From: Medakamo hakoo
Taxonomy: Eukaryota > Chlorophyta > Trebouxiophyceae > Coccomyxaceae
Direction of reading: 5' to 3'
Assembly: GCA_026636295.1 (NCBI GenBank)
Contig: CP089463.1
Span: forward strand, 1,116,001-1,180,000
DNA length: 64,000 bases
Positions within the stretch are counted from its first letter, which is position 1. Each line of letters opens with the position of its first letter. Positions 21,776 to 32,044 of this stretch are shown one piece after another. Position numbers and translations under genes: made by a program. The notes below the pieces were generated by a model that did not search any database, was not told where the DNA came from, and saw only the letters and a list, made by a program, of their open reading frames with translations.

Positions 21776-23031
21776 TGAGTGACGGGGGGGACGACGACTC
21801 CCCGACCACGCCGCCCGCCGACGCCGTCGCGGCCGTCGCCCGGCGCTTGCTGGCCGCGCACGCCCGAGAAGTGCGGGCGCTGCTGGGTCCGGCCTGCCCG
21901 GCCACGCTGCCGGGCCCGCCGGTCGGCGGGGAAGCGGCACTCGCCTTTTACAGGGCGCACGTGTCCGGGTCGGCGCCCGCGCTCATCGCCGCCGTCACGG
22001 ACGGCTGGGTGTTGAAGCCCGGCACGGCGCCGCTGCCCTGGACGAGGGACGACGATTTTGTGCGGGCGGCTGGAGCGGGGGCGCGCGTGCTGGTCGCCTC
22101 CACGCCGGACGGCCGGGCCGACGCGGTGCGGGCCGTGGACGCGCGGTCAGGCCGCCTGGCGCGCTGGGCGCGCGCCGCGTCCCCGCCTCCGGCCGCCGCC
22201 ACCCGCCTGCTGTTCGTCCAGCCGGCAGAGGGCGAGATGGCCGTGGCCGACCTCGTCGCCGCCCTCCGCGCCGAAGCCGCGGCCGTGGCCGACGGCGCCG
22301 CCCCGCCCGTCGTGCGGTACGCCCAGGCCCAGTCCGGCTCCCTGCCCCGCTTTGGGCGGCTGGTGGACGGCGCGGGCATTCCGGCGCACCTGCCCTGGGC
22401 GAGCGCGCTCTTCCAGACGGGGCGCCCCGACGCGGCCAACGCGTGGGTCGGCGGGTCCGCCTCTGTGAGCGCGTGGCACAGGGACCCGTACGACAATGTG
22501 TACGTCGTGCTGGCGGGCTGTAAACGCTTTGCGCTGCTGCCGCCGGGCGAAGGGGGGCGCCGGCTGCGCGTGTCGCCCTTTCCGGCGGCGCGGTGGGTGG
22601 AGGACGAGCGGGGCGGCGGCTTCCGCGCCGTCCCTGACTCGCCGCCCTCCACCGTGCCCTGGTCGCCCGCGCCGCCGCCGCCCGGGTGGGCGACGCCGGG
22701 CGCGGCCGCCGCCGGCTTCGACCCGCCGCCCGACGGGTGGGAGGGCCTGTACGACGGGCGCGGCGACGCCCCCGGGGCGCCCTACTTCGTCACCGTGCCC
22801 GCCGGCTCCGCCCTCTTCCTGCCCGCGCACTGGTGGCACGCGGTCTGCCAGGCTCCGCCACCCGGCCAGGGCGCGTGCGTGGCGGTGAACTATTGGTACG
22901 ACGCGACCTACGGGCCCGGCTTTGCTGGCATGGCGTTGGCCGACCGGTGCGCAGCAGTGGCGGCGGCGGCCGAGACAGGGGACGCGGCCGCGGCGGCCGC
23001 GTTTTCTGCGGACGATGACGACGGTGTGTGA
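21775..23031 (+). CDS. JMJD7: JmjC-type oxygenase, JMJD7-like
   Basis: Intronless, 418 aa. JMJD7 is a 2-oxoglutarate/Fe(II) lysyl hydroxylase whose known targets are the DRG GTPases in animals. The facial triad is visible: HRD (H235, D237) in VSAWHRDPYDNVYVVLAGCK and distal H355 in LPAHWWHAV, followed by VAVNYWYDATYG, close to the VNFWYDM of JMJD7. LPWASALFQTG and KRFALLPP also fit the family. Its ATG shares one base with the TAF13 stop, so it has no upstream region of its own; translation from a TAF13-JMJD7 dicistronic mRNA is the simplest reading. A GTG one codon upstream is in frame, but ATG 21775 has G at -3 and is preferred. Confidence 0.9.
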   Translation: MSDGGDDDSPTTPPADAVAAVARRLLAAHAREVRALLGPACPATLPGPPVGGEAALAFYRAHVSGSAPALIAAVTDGWVLKPGTAPLPWTRDDDFVRAAGAGARVLVASTPDGRADAVRAVDARSGRLARWARAASPPPAAATRLLFVQPAEGEMAVADLVAALRAEAAAVADGAAPPVVRYAQAQSGSLPRFGRLVDGAGIPAHLPWASALFQTGRPDAANAWVGGSASVSAWHRDPYDNVYVVLAGCKRFALLPPGEGGRRLRVSPFPAARWVEDERGGGFRAVPDSPPSTVPWSPAPPPPGWATPGAAAAGFDPPPDGWEGLYDGRGDAPGAPYFVTVPAGSALFLPAHWWHAVCQAPPPGQGACVAVNYWYDATYGPGFAGMALADRCAAVAAAAETGDAAAAAAFSADDDDGV

Positions 23032-23058
23032 GTGTGCGTTTTGGTCGTTGCTTGTGTG

Positions 23059-23063
23059 TGTAA
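23059..23063 (+). promoter_or_regulatory. Probable poly(A) signal TGTAA
   Basis: TGTAA lies 27 nt after the JMJD7-like stop, where the 3' end of a TAF13-JMJD7 transcript would be expected. No such signal could fit between the two overlapping frames. Confidence 0.6.
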
Positions 23064-23121
23064 AAAAATACAGAAAAAAAAAGTCCTCTCTTCCCTTTTT
23101 GCTTTCACCCCGAAAAAGAAT

Positions 23122-24924
23122 TCAGGCCGCGCCGCCGCCGCCACCCGCCTTGCCGCCCATCTCGACCTCCGCGGCCGCACTGCCGTTGGCGCCTTTCACA
23201 GCCCCGGCAGCCAGGCCGCCGCCCCGCCCGCCCTTGTGCCCGGCGGCCGGGAAGACGGACGGCAGGGCGGACGAGCCCGGCGGGCCGCCGCCGTGCGGTT
23301 TGCCCTTGACATGGTTGTCCCACGCCTTGGCGGCGAAGCCCGCGACGAGGCCGCCCCAGGCCAGGCCCGCCAGGATGGGCCACACCACCGGCGCGCCACC
23401 CAGCCAGAAGCCGGCCATGGCATTGGCAAACGCCAGGCCCGCGAGCACCGCCCCACCCCACCGGTGGAAGACGCCCCACCCCGGGCGGCGGGCCGACCCG
23501 CGGGCCGGGCGGGCCACGCCCGTCAGCGCCATCAGCAGCGCGCCCGCCGTCACCACGTACCCGATGATGGAGTGCGGTAAAACCTTGTCGACGTGGGCGG
23601 CGGGGTGGGCGCGGCCCAAGCCTACACCAGCGACGGTCAGCGCGGTCGCCAGTCCGTTCAACCCCCAGTGGCTTTTGAACCAGGCGCCGCGGGCGTCGCG
23701 CGTGGCGGCCGCAATGCCGACCGCCGCGGGCACAAAGACGCACCAGGCCAGGGCCATGCACACGCCGTGCGCGATTTTCAGGCGCCTGGCCCGGGCGCGC
23801 CGGGCGGTTTGCGCGGCAGGTGAGAGCGCGGCCGCGCCGGCCGCGCGCGCGGCTTGCGCGCCGCCCCCACCACCACCACCGCCCGCGCTGAGGTCGAGGA
23901 CGCCCGCCCCATCCCAGCCGTGGATGGCCAGGCTGCCATCGGGTTTGAGCGGGCCCGACGCCGCGATGTACGGCGCGCCGCTGACCGGCGTGCCGGCCGG
24001 CGGGGTGACGACAAAGTCGCCCGTCAAGCCGAGGCCGCTGGGCAGGCGGCGAGCGGACGTGGCCGCGCCGTCGAGCGCCAGCGCCGCCGGGTCGGGGACG
24101 ACGGACGAGCCGGAGTACCCGTTGAGCGCGTACGGCTCCAGGGCCGCCCCGGTCGGGCAGGCGTCGCAGGCCCGCAGCACCAGGACGCGGCCGCCCTTCA
24201 TCTTGCCGGGGGTGGAAGGGAAGCCCCAGGACGCGTACCCGGCCGGGTCGGCCGCCTCGAGCGTGCCCGCAATGGCGGGCGCCGACGGGTCCGCGCCCGC
24301 CGCGAGGAGGCGGCGGGCGGGCGTGGAGCCGGCTGCCCCGACGGTCGTGTAGTTCCACAGGAGGCGGACGCCGCCGCCCAGGTCGGCGCAGGCGGAGAAA
24401 GGGGCCGCGGACCCGGCAGACAGGCAGCTGGTCGTGGAGACGGAGCGGAGGGGGGCGGCTTTGTGGTCCAGGCGGCCATGTTTTTGCTTGTTGCCCTTTT
24501 CGTCGTCGCCGTTGTCGCCGTCGTCGTCGCCATCGTCGTCGTCGTCCAGCAGGCGGCGGTGCTGAGGTTTTTTTTTTGATGGAGGGTGTGCGTGAGCTTG
24601 CGTGGTTGGCTCGCACTGCGCGAGCGCGGGGAAGCTGGGGTGTCGGAAGGACAGTGGGCGCCGTATTTCGACCGCGCTGCCTTCACAAGTGCATGCGACA
24701 GGCTCCTCTGGTTGTCTCACCTGGGTCACGGAAGAGAGAGGGCTGTGGAGGGGAGGGAGGGAGGTGGCAGCGAGTGAGGAATTCACGGCACGCGGGTGCG
24801 ACGTGTCGAAATGGAGCCCACCCATAAAACTGGTGTGGACCACCCCCACGCACCACTCCGCCGCCGCCAGCTCCAGGCTCGCCGTGAGGGCGATGAGCAG
24901 GAGAAGTAATCCGTGCACGCGCAT
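23122..24924 (-). CDS. DOMON / cytochrome b561 membrane protein
   Basis: Exons 24721-24924 and 23122-24561 (-) give 547 aa. A signal peptide (MRVHGLLLLLIALTASLELA) leads into an acidic, His-bearing lumenal or extracellular part with a DOMON-like domain, then a b561 region with about five membrane helices. The haem histidines sit in KIAHGVCMALAW, KSHWGLNGLATAL, PHSIIGYVVTAG and GVFHRWGGAVL. Such proteins pass electrons across membranes from ascorbate or similar donors and may reduce ferric iron. The whole intron is open in frame, so a retained-intron form is possible, but the CAG/GTGAG donor and CTCAG acceptor are strong and both in phase 0. Convergent with JMJD7, 90 bp apart. Confidence 0.85.
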   Translation of the reverse strand: MRVHGLLLLLIALTASLELAAAEWCVGVVHTSFMGGLHFDTSHPRAVNSSLAATSLPPLHSPLSSVTQVRQPEEPVACTCEGSAVEIRRPLSFRHPSFPALAQCEPTTQAHAHPPSKKKPQHRRLLDDDDDGDDDGDNGDDEKGNKQKHGRLDHKAAPLRSVSTTSCLSAGSAAPFSACADLGGGVRLLWNYTTVGAAGSTPARRLLAAGADPSAPAIAGTLEAADPAGYASWGFPSTPGKMKGGRVLVLRACDACPTGAALEPYALNGYSGSSVVPDPAALALDGAATSARRLPSGLGLTGDFVVTPPAGTPVSGAPYIAASGPLKPDGSLAIHGWDGAGVLDLSAGGGGGGGGAQAARAAGAAALSPAAQTARRARARRLKIAHGVCMALAWCVFVPAAVGIAAATRDARGAWFKSHWGLNGLATALTVAGVGLGRAHPAAHVDKVLPHSIIGYVVTAGALLMALTGVARPARGSARRPGWGVFHRWGGAVLAGLAFANAMAGFWLGGAPVVWPILAGLAWGGLVAGFAAKAWDNHVKGKPHGGGPPGSSALPSVFPAAGHKGGRGGGLAAGAVKGANGSAAAEVEMGGKAGGGGGAA

Positions 24925-25103
24925 TTGTCGTGGAAGGGATGTTCCGTTCGGGGTGTTTTGTTTTGGGCCGGCAACACTCCCTGCGCCACGACAGTGTGTG
25001 CCGTTGTGCGACCCGTCGGCGGCCTGCACACCCACACACACGCCCCCGCCCCCGCCCCCGTCAACTCGTGGACACACGCCTTCTATCAAAAACAAACAAG
25101 CAA

Positions 25104-28100
25104 TCACTGCATCTGCTGCTCACCGCCTCCACCCCCGCCACCCACGACCTCCCGCACCCGGCCCGCCAGCCGCTCCCCGCCCACGTCGGCCGCCGCGGCC
25201 ACCAAGGCGTCCGCCCCGACCCCCGCCGCCAGCGCCCGCGCCGCGGCTACAAAGCCGGCGGGCGCGTCCGCCCGGCGCAGCGGGTCGGCGGCAGCGCGGC
25301 CTACGCGGGCGGCGAAGACGGCGTCGTCGCCGTCGCCGCCCAGGCCGTCGGGCCCGGCGGAGCCGGGCGGCGGCGGCACGCCTGCCGCCCAGGCGGCCGA
25401 CGCGGCGGCGGCCGCGGCGGCCGCGTTTTCGAGGTCGCGCACATCGTCCGCCATGGCCGGGGCTTCGTCCACCGCGGACGCGGCCAGGGCAAGCAGGCGG
25501 GCGGCCCGGCGTGGGTCGGCGGTGAGGGCGGGCGGCGGGCCGCCGGGCGTGGTCGCGGCCAGCCACGTCAGGGCGGCCGCCGCAGCGCCGCGGCGGGCCC
25601 GGCCCAGGGCGCGGGCCGCGGGCAAGCCGACGACTTCTTCCAGGGACCGCCCGCCGGCGGCGCGGAGCCAGCCGTCCAGGGCGCGCGCGCCCGGTGGGGC
25701 GGCGGCGGCGTCCGGGCCGCCGCCGCCGCCGCCGCCGCCGTCGGTGGCCAGCAGCGCCGCGCCAAAGCCGGGCGGCCCGGCCAACACCGCCCGCGCCAGC
25801 GTCGACGCCGCCGCGTCGGCCAGTGCGGCAGGCGGGCGCGGCGCGCCGGGCGGCGGCGCCAGGGCCGACACGCACGCTTCGGCGGCGGGGCGGAGGGCGG
25901 CGGCCGCGCCAGCCCCGCCGTCCGTCTGCAGCATCGCCTGCGCCAGGCCCAGCGCGCTCAGCGCGTCGCGGGCGGCGTCCACGCCGTCGGCGGCGCGCCT
26001 GGCGCGGGCGGCGGCCCGGGCGGACGCGCTGGTGCGGGCGGACGCCGCGGCCGCGCCGCGGCGGGGGGGCGGGGGTGGAGGGGGGGGCGGGGGCGCGCCG
26101 GGTGGCTGTGGCTGTGGCGGCTCGCCGCCGCCGCCCGCTTCGCCCGCTTCTTCACGCGCGGCCGCACGGTCGGCTTCCAGCAACGCGGCGGCGGCGGACA
26201 GGGCGTGGGCGAGCGCTCCAGCCACGGCGTCCGCCGCGGCGCCGGCCGTGGCCGGGCCCAGCGCGCCGCACCCGCCCAGAAGCACCGCTGCTTCCAACAA
26301 CGAAAACGCCGCGCGCCGTTCGGGGCCGCCCGTCCCCGCGCGGGACGGCGAGACCAGGGCAACAAGGCGAGGGAGGAGGGACCGGAGCTGGGGCGGGATG
26401 GCGTCTTCCGGTGGGGCGGCGGCGGCGGCGGCGGCCGCGCCGCCCGGCGCCGCCGCCGCGGCTGCCGCGACGTGCGCGCGGCCCGCCGCGCCGAGCGCCG
26501 CGCCAAACAGTCGCAGGCCGTCTTCCAGCAGCGCGTCCGCCTCGGGGTGGGCCGGGTCCAGGGCCGCGGCCAGAGCCGGCCACAGCACGCCGCACAGGGC
26601 GGGGTCGGCGGCGGCGGCGGGGCCCAGGCGGCGCAGGACGTGCGTGAGGACGGAGAGCAGGCAGGCGTGGAGGCGGGCGGCGCCGCCGACGGCGCCCGCC
26701 GCGCCCGCCGCGGCGGCCGCGCGCTCCCACACGCCCGGCAGGGCGGCGGCCAGGGGGGCGAGGGCGGGAGCCGCGCCCCGCCCACACAACTCAAACAGGG
26801 CGGCCGTCGCGCCCAGCAGGCGGGCGGCCAGCTCGTCGTCGTGGACGCGCGGCAGCGTGGCCGTGAGGAGGCCGGTGACGGCCGGGACGGCCGACGCCGA
26901 CGCCGCGGCACACCGGGCCGCCACCTCCGCTTCCGGGCTGCCGTCCTCGGCCTGGTCGTCCGGCGCCAGGGCGCCGCCGAGGGCGCCCTCGACGGCCGCC
27001 GCGTCTTCGATGGCGTCCGACAGGGCGGCGTGCAGGGCCGACGCCGCGGCCAGGGAGACGACCAAGTCAGGCGAGGGCAGGAGGGCGACGAGCGCGCGGA
27101 CCGCGTCCGCCCACGCGCCGCCGGGGGCGGCCGGCTCGCACCCGCCGGCCGTGGGTGACAGGCGCACCGCGCCGACGCCGGCCAGCCAGGCGGCGCGGGC
27201 GACGAGGGCCCGGCGGGCAAAGGCCAGGGCCGGGTCGGCGCCAGCGGCACCGGCCTCGTCGCCGCCGCCGCCGCCGGCCAACAGCCCGCGCAGCTCGGTG
27301 GCCCACCACGCCCCAAAGTCGAGGCGTTCAGCCAGGTCCGGCTGGCCCAGGCACTCGCCCAGGGACCGGTAGGTGGCCTCGCGCAGGAGCGTGGCCCGGG
27401 CATCGCCCGGCGGGGCGGCCTGCAGCGCGGCCGCCAGGTCGAGCAGCGCGGCCGCGGCCGGGCCGCCCCCCCGGTCGATGAGGCAGGACAGCAGCGCGAT
27501 GGCGCACGGCCGGGGCGCGTCCGCGTCGGGCGACGCCTCCGCGTCCGCGCCCGCCGCGTACCCCTCCGGGTCAGCGGCCCAGGCCGCCGCTTCGGCGGGC
27601 GTCAGGGCGATGCAGCCTTCGACGAGGGCGGCCATCGTTGCGCCAATGCCCGGGCCGGCCGCGAGCGCGTCGAGCGCGGCCGCCGCGGGTTCGGCGGCCG
27701 CGCGCACCCGCTCCGCCCGCTCGCGGGCGGGGGCGGACCGGGCCGCCCGCACGGCGCCGTCCAACCAGTCCCGGCGGTACGTCGGGCAGACGAGGGCCCG
27801 GGCCAGGAAGCGGGTCAGGGCGACGCGCGTCTTCGGGCGCGGGGCCAGGGGCGCGGGGCCGGAGGCCTCGCCGCCGTCCTCCAGCGGGCCGCCCAGATTC
27901 CCGCCGCCCGCCGCGGCCGCCGCCTCCACGTCCGCCCGGCCCAGGCTCAGGAGGGCCGAGCCGTACGCCGGCAAGAAAGCCGGCAGGTGCGGGGCGAAGT
28001 CGGAGGGCGACCGGTCGAGCATGGCCGTCGCGACCTGCACGGCGCGCTCGTAGCACCGGGCGAGCGCCGAGGCCAGGGCCGCGGACCGGGGGTTGAGCGC

Positions 28101-29280
28101 CGCGGCCGGGCTGCCGGCCGCGGACCGGGCGGCTGCCAGGGCGGCGCCCAGCGCAGTCCCCGCCTCCAACAGCTCGTCCGCCAGAGCGTTGAGGTCGGCG
28201 AGGGCGGCCGCGCCCGCCGCGCTCCAGTCGGGCAGCGCGCCCGCGACCTCACGCAGCGCGTGCGCGGACGCGGCCGCCAGCCCCGCCCGCACCAGGGCCG
28301 GGTCAGCGGACGCGGACCACCCGGCCGGCAGCGGCGGCGGCGCCGGCCCAAACTCGCCGGACGACACGGCCGCCGACGCGGCGGCCAGGAGCGCGCGCGT
28401 GTGGCCTTCCCAGGCGGACCGCAGCACGCACAGCGCGGCGCCCAGGGCTTCGGCCTGGGCGGTCCGGGCCGCCGCCACCCGCCGGGCCACGGCCGCCATG
28501 TCCATGAGCCCGTCCGCGCCGGGCGGTGGGGCGTCCACGACCATGCGGCGGGTGGACAGGGCGGCCGCCGTGCGCTTCAGCGCGAGCAGCGCGGCGCGCG
28601 CGCCGGACGCGGCGCGCACGGCCGCCGGGTCGAGCGGCGGCGTGGAGCAGCACGGGGCTTCCCCGCCCGGCCAGCCCAGGCCCGCGGGCGCGGACGCACC
28701 CGCCGCCGCCAAATCGGCGCAGATGGCCGGCCAGGCCGCCGGCACGTCGAAGCGGGCGATGTTGGCGACGAGGAGCGCAAGCGTCGAGGCGACGCGGCGC
28801 GACGGTTCGGACGTCAGGGCGCCGCTCACCCGCGCGCGGACGGCCTCGCGCTCGTCTTGGGGAAAGTGGGCCCACTCCCGGGTGTGGATCAGCTTGCGCG
28901 GCGAGTCGCCGACCGCATTCTTGGCGCAGACGGCGGCGAGCAGGCGGATGGGCTGGTAGGCGGGGGGTGGGTGGGTGAGCGGGTGGGGGTGAGGCGGGCG
29001 CGGTGAGCCATTCATGATGGGTGCCTTTTTCTTGGCGGCCGTCCACCCGCCTCCCACCCCCGCTCTCCCCTACCTCTGGCACGGCGTCCACGGCGGTGAT
29101 GATGTCCAAGAGAGATGACATGTAGCCTGGCGCGGAAGACTCTTCGGCGCCGGCCAGGGCGCGTTCGGCGCACGAGCGAATGGCAGCGTCGGCGGAAAGG
29201 CAACCCGACAGCCAGCCTGCGACGGCGTCGGGGGACAGTGGGGGTGCGTCCGGCGTGGCCGGTCGCGGGGCGGCCAGCAT
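25104..29280 (-). CDS. IPO11: Importin-beta family karyopherin, importin-11-like
   Basis: Exons 29074-29280 and 25104-28952 (-) give 1351 aa. Karyopherins of this type carry cargo into the nucleus. The N-terminal region shows the importin-beta start: LSPDAVAGWLSGCLSADAAI, GYMSSLLDIITAV, then AAVCAKNAVGDSP, HTREWAHFPQDEREAVRARV, RRVASTLALLVANIARFDVP and AAWPAICADLA, which line up with importin-11. The rest is a series of Ala/Leu-rich helical (HEAT-like) repeats with Pro/Gly-rich loops. It is longer than importin-11 (~975), mostly through Ala-rich expansions. ATG 29280 is chosen; the open frame extends upstream but lacks family sequence. Identification beyond the first ~150 residues rests on helix pattern only. 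Confidence 0.78.
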
Positions 29281-29501
29281 GGTGGGTGGGGTCGGCTTGT
29301 GGGCCCACCGGCCGCGGGGGGTTCCTCTTATTGGAAGCGAAGCCTTGGGTACTGTGTGAAGAGACGGCCGCTCCACTTCCGCGTTTCACACTTCCATCCA
29401 TCTTTCGCACTTTTGGGGCAAGAGAAAGGCTGGCACCAAAACCGCGCGCGCTTGAGCGGGCCTCCCTTTCATCCCCGCACAGAGCTCAGGAGCACGCACT
29501 T

Positions 29502-30683
29502 ATGCCGTCCATCACGACGCGTCACCGGCGCTACGCGACCGACTCGCCGCTGGCGTCGGAAGCGACCGCGCGCACGCCCGTCGCAGCAGCTCGCCGGCGC
29601 GCAACTGATGCCGCCGCGGCCCCGCCCTCCGCCCTCCTGACAGCCTGCCTGGCCGCGGGCGTCGTCACGTTTATTACGCTGCTCGCCGCGGGTGAAGAAA
29701 GCGCGCAGCACCCGGCGTGGACTGCGCGGGCGGGTCCCGCCGCGCTCGCGCCCGCCGCTGCCGCGCAGCTGCGCCGCCTGGAGGGTTCGGCCTCCCGCCT
29801 GGCCGCCCTGCCCGAAGCGGCGGTTGCCGTGGCTGCGTCCGTGGTTGGGCGTGGGCAATTGGTGAGTTGAATGGGAGGGAGGAAGGGGGAACACGCGACG
29901 GAAAAAAAAAACGCCCGCCCATTATTTCTCCCAACGGCTCAAAAAAAAAAAACTCGCACCCCGCTCCAGCCCGTCGCCCTGGCCGCCGCCCTGGCCGCGG
30001 CCGTCGCCGCCGGCGCCGCTGCCGCCTGGGCGCTCGCCACCCGCCACGCCGCGTCCACCGCCGCGGCGGGCGAAGTCACGCCCGCGCCGCTCATCCCCTG
30101 GCTGGCGGAAGCGGAGGAGGAGGAGGAGGAGGCGACCACCTCGGCCGCGGCCTCTGCCGCGCCCAGCCCGGCGCCAGCGGCCGCCCGGCCGACCAGCGCG
30201 GCGACCCCGCCCGCTGCCGCTGCGTTCGCGGGCTCGTCCCCTCCGATCTCACCCGTCGACTCCGCCTCCGCCTGGCTGTCCGGCCTGGCGGCCGAAGCGC
30301 GCGCGGCGTCGCAGTCTGCGGCCGACGCGCGCGACGGCGTGCTGGCCGTCGCCGCCGACTTGGAGGAAGCCTTCGGCCTGGCTGCGGGTGGTGGCGCGGG
30401 CGGCGTGCGGGCGTACACGCCGTCGCCAACGACCTGGGCCCCCGCCCGGACGAGTGGCGCCGGCCCGCCACCGCCGCCGTCGGCGGCCGAGCTGCTGCGG
30501 GCCAACCTCGCAGCCGCGGCCGTGGCCACGAAGCCGGCCCCTCCCGCCGCCAAAAAAGCGGCGGGCGCGCCCGTCCCCGCGCCGCGCAGTGCGGGGAGAG
30601 TCATCGGCGGCGCGCCGACGCCGGCTGCCAGTGGAGGGTGGCGTGGCTCGTCGCCCGACGAGAACGCAGACCCGGCGCGGTGA
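29502..30683 (+). CDS. Two-pass membrane protein, function unknown
   Basis: Exons 29502-29861 and 29970-30683 give 357 aa. The N-terminus is basic (RHRRYATDS), followed by a hydrophobic helix (ALLTACLAAGVVTFITLLAA), an Ala-rich linker, a second hydrophobic helix at the start of exon 2 (PVALAAALAAAVAAGAAAAW), then an acidic patch (EAEEEEEEA) and a long Ala/Pro-rich tail. No family is recognised. The donor GTGAGT and acceptor TCCAG give phase 0. It starts divergently from the importin gene, with 221 bp between starts. Confidence 0.65.
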
Positions 30684-30847
30684 TGGGGAGGGGGGAGGGG
30701 GTTGGGGGAGAGTGCGTGACAACTCTGAGGGGCGTGCGGGCCTCTGTGCAAAAATGGCTACTGAAGTTTTTTTTCTTTTCTTTTCCCCACTGGAGCGCCC
30801 GCCCCCCATTCCGCCCGCCCCCCCCCCCCCCTCCTCGAGGGGGGGGG

Positions 30848-31904
30848 TCACCACACCGCCCGCCCCGCCCGGGCTGCAATCCCCGGCGGCGCCGCGCCCT
30901 CCGCAAAGTACGCGTCGCACACGTCGCCCGCCGACACAAAGCGGGCCAGGGCGCCGTACTTGCCCAGCCACGGCCGGACGACGGCCCAGACGGCGGCGAA
31001 GCCGGGCGGCGCGTCGACGAGCAGGACGGCCGCCACGCGGCGGGGGTAGTACCGGTACAGCGCGTCCACCAGGAAGCGCATGAAGGCGAAGTCCGCGTTG
31101 GACGGCCCAAAGGCGTGCAGGTCGATGATGGCGAGGAGCGTGCCGTCGGGCGAGGCGAACGGGCCGGCGGCGGTGGGCGTGGGTGGAGCGCCGCCCTCGC
31201 CGCCGCCGCCGCCCGCCACCAAGGGATCGCCCGCCAGGCGCACCGCTTGTTCGACCAGGTATGCCCCCAACTCCACGGTCGCGCGCAGGGGTGCGGCGCC
31301 CGTCCTGTGGCGGGACGCGGTGACGACAACGACGGGGCGGCCGGCCGCGTCGGGGTGGGCGTGCAGGGCGGCCTTGCCCGTCGCCGCTTCGGCCGCGACG
31401 TCCGAGGCTGTCAAGGCGGCGGGGCGGATGTCTGACCGCCAGGCTTGGGCCACCGTCAGTTTCAGGAAGGCTTCGGTGACGTCCAGGTCGCGGTCGCGGA
31501 GGAACTGGAAAGGGGGAGGGGGAGCAGACGGGGAGAGTGAGGCATGAACAGAGGGCGCAGCGTGTGGGCTGCTAAGCCGTGGCTAGGTGTCGCGGCCGAA
31601 TTCGTGGGCAACAAAAAAAAAGCAAAGAGTGACACCCCCCAAACAAACTCACCCAGCGGGCCAGCCCCTCATCCGGCCTCTGAGCAGGAGGCAGGCTGGC
31701 TGTTCTCGTCAACAAGTCGGCGAGCGCGGCCTCCTCCGCCGGGCTCCCCGCCCAGGGCCGCGGCTTGAGTTTGGGCGGCGTCGGCGGGGCCGGGCGGCGT
31801 GGTGGCGCGCGCGGCCGGGTGCCCGTGGATGGAGGCGGGACGGCCGAGGAGGCGAGCACGGTGTGCTGCCTCCTGAGAGACGTGCGGAGCGTGCGACCTC
31901 GCAT
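30848..31904 (-). CDS. CRAL-TRIO (Sec14-like) lipid-transfer protein
   Basis: Exons 31653-31904 and 30848-31504 (-) give 302 aa. Sec14-type proteins bind and exchange phospholipids or other hydrophobic ligands. The intron splits the CRAL-TRIO N motif: GLARW joined to FLRDRDLDVTEAFLKLT. The lipid-binding domain shows PVVVVTASRH, LLAIIDLHAFG, FMRFLVDALYRYYPRRV, LLVDAPPGFAAVWAVVRPWL and KYGALARFVSAGDV, a classic order. The N-terminal 80 residues are basic and Pro-rich and may be a transit peptide (starts MRGRTLRTSLRRQHT), so an organellar location is possible. A Gly-rich insertion lies in the middle of the domain. Divergent from the bZIP gene, 140 bp between starts. Confidence 0.88.
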
Positions 31905-32044
31905 TGGTGCGCTGGTCTCTCTGGGGCTTGGAGAACAGAAAGAGCAGTGTGCGGCGCGAGCGACGCTCGCGCCGTCGCGGTCGTTCCAGACGGCCTTTCG
32001 GCCCCAACCCCCCCCCCCCTCCCCTCTCGACTGAATAAATCCCC

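Noticed and set aside
23122-29280. Importin and b561 genes as another dicistronic unit
   Set aside because: The 179-bp gap leaves room for a 3' end and promoter; nothing in the sequence requires a joint transcript.
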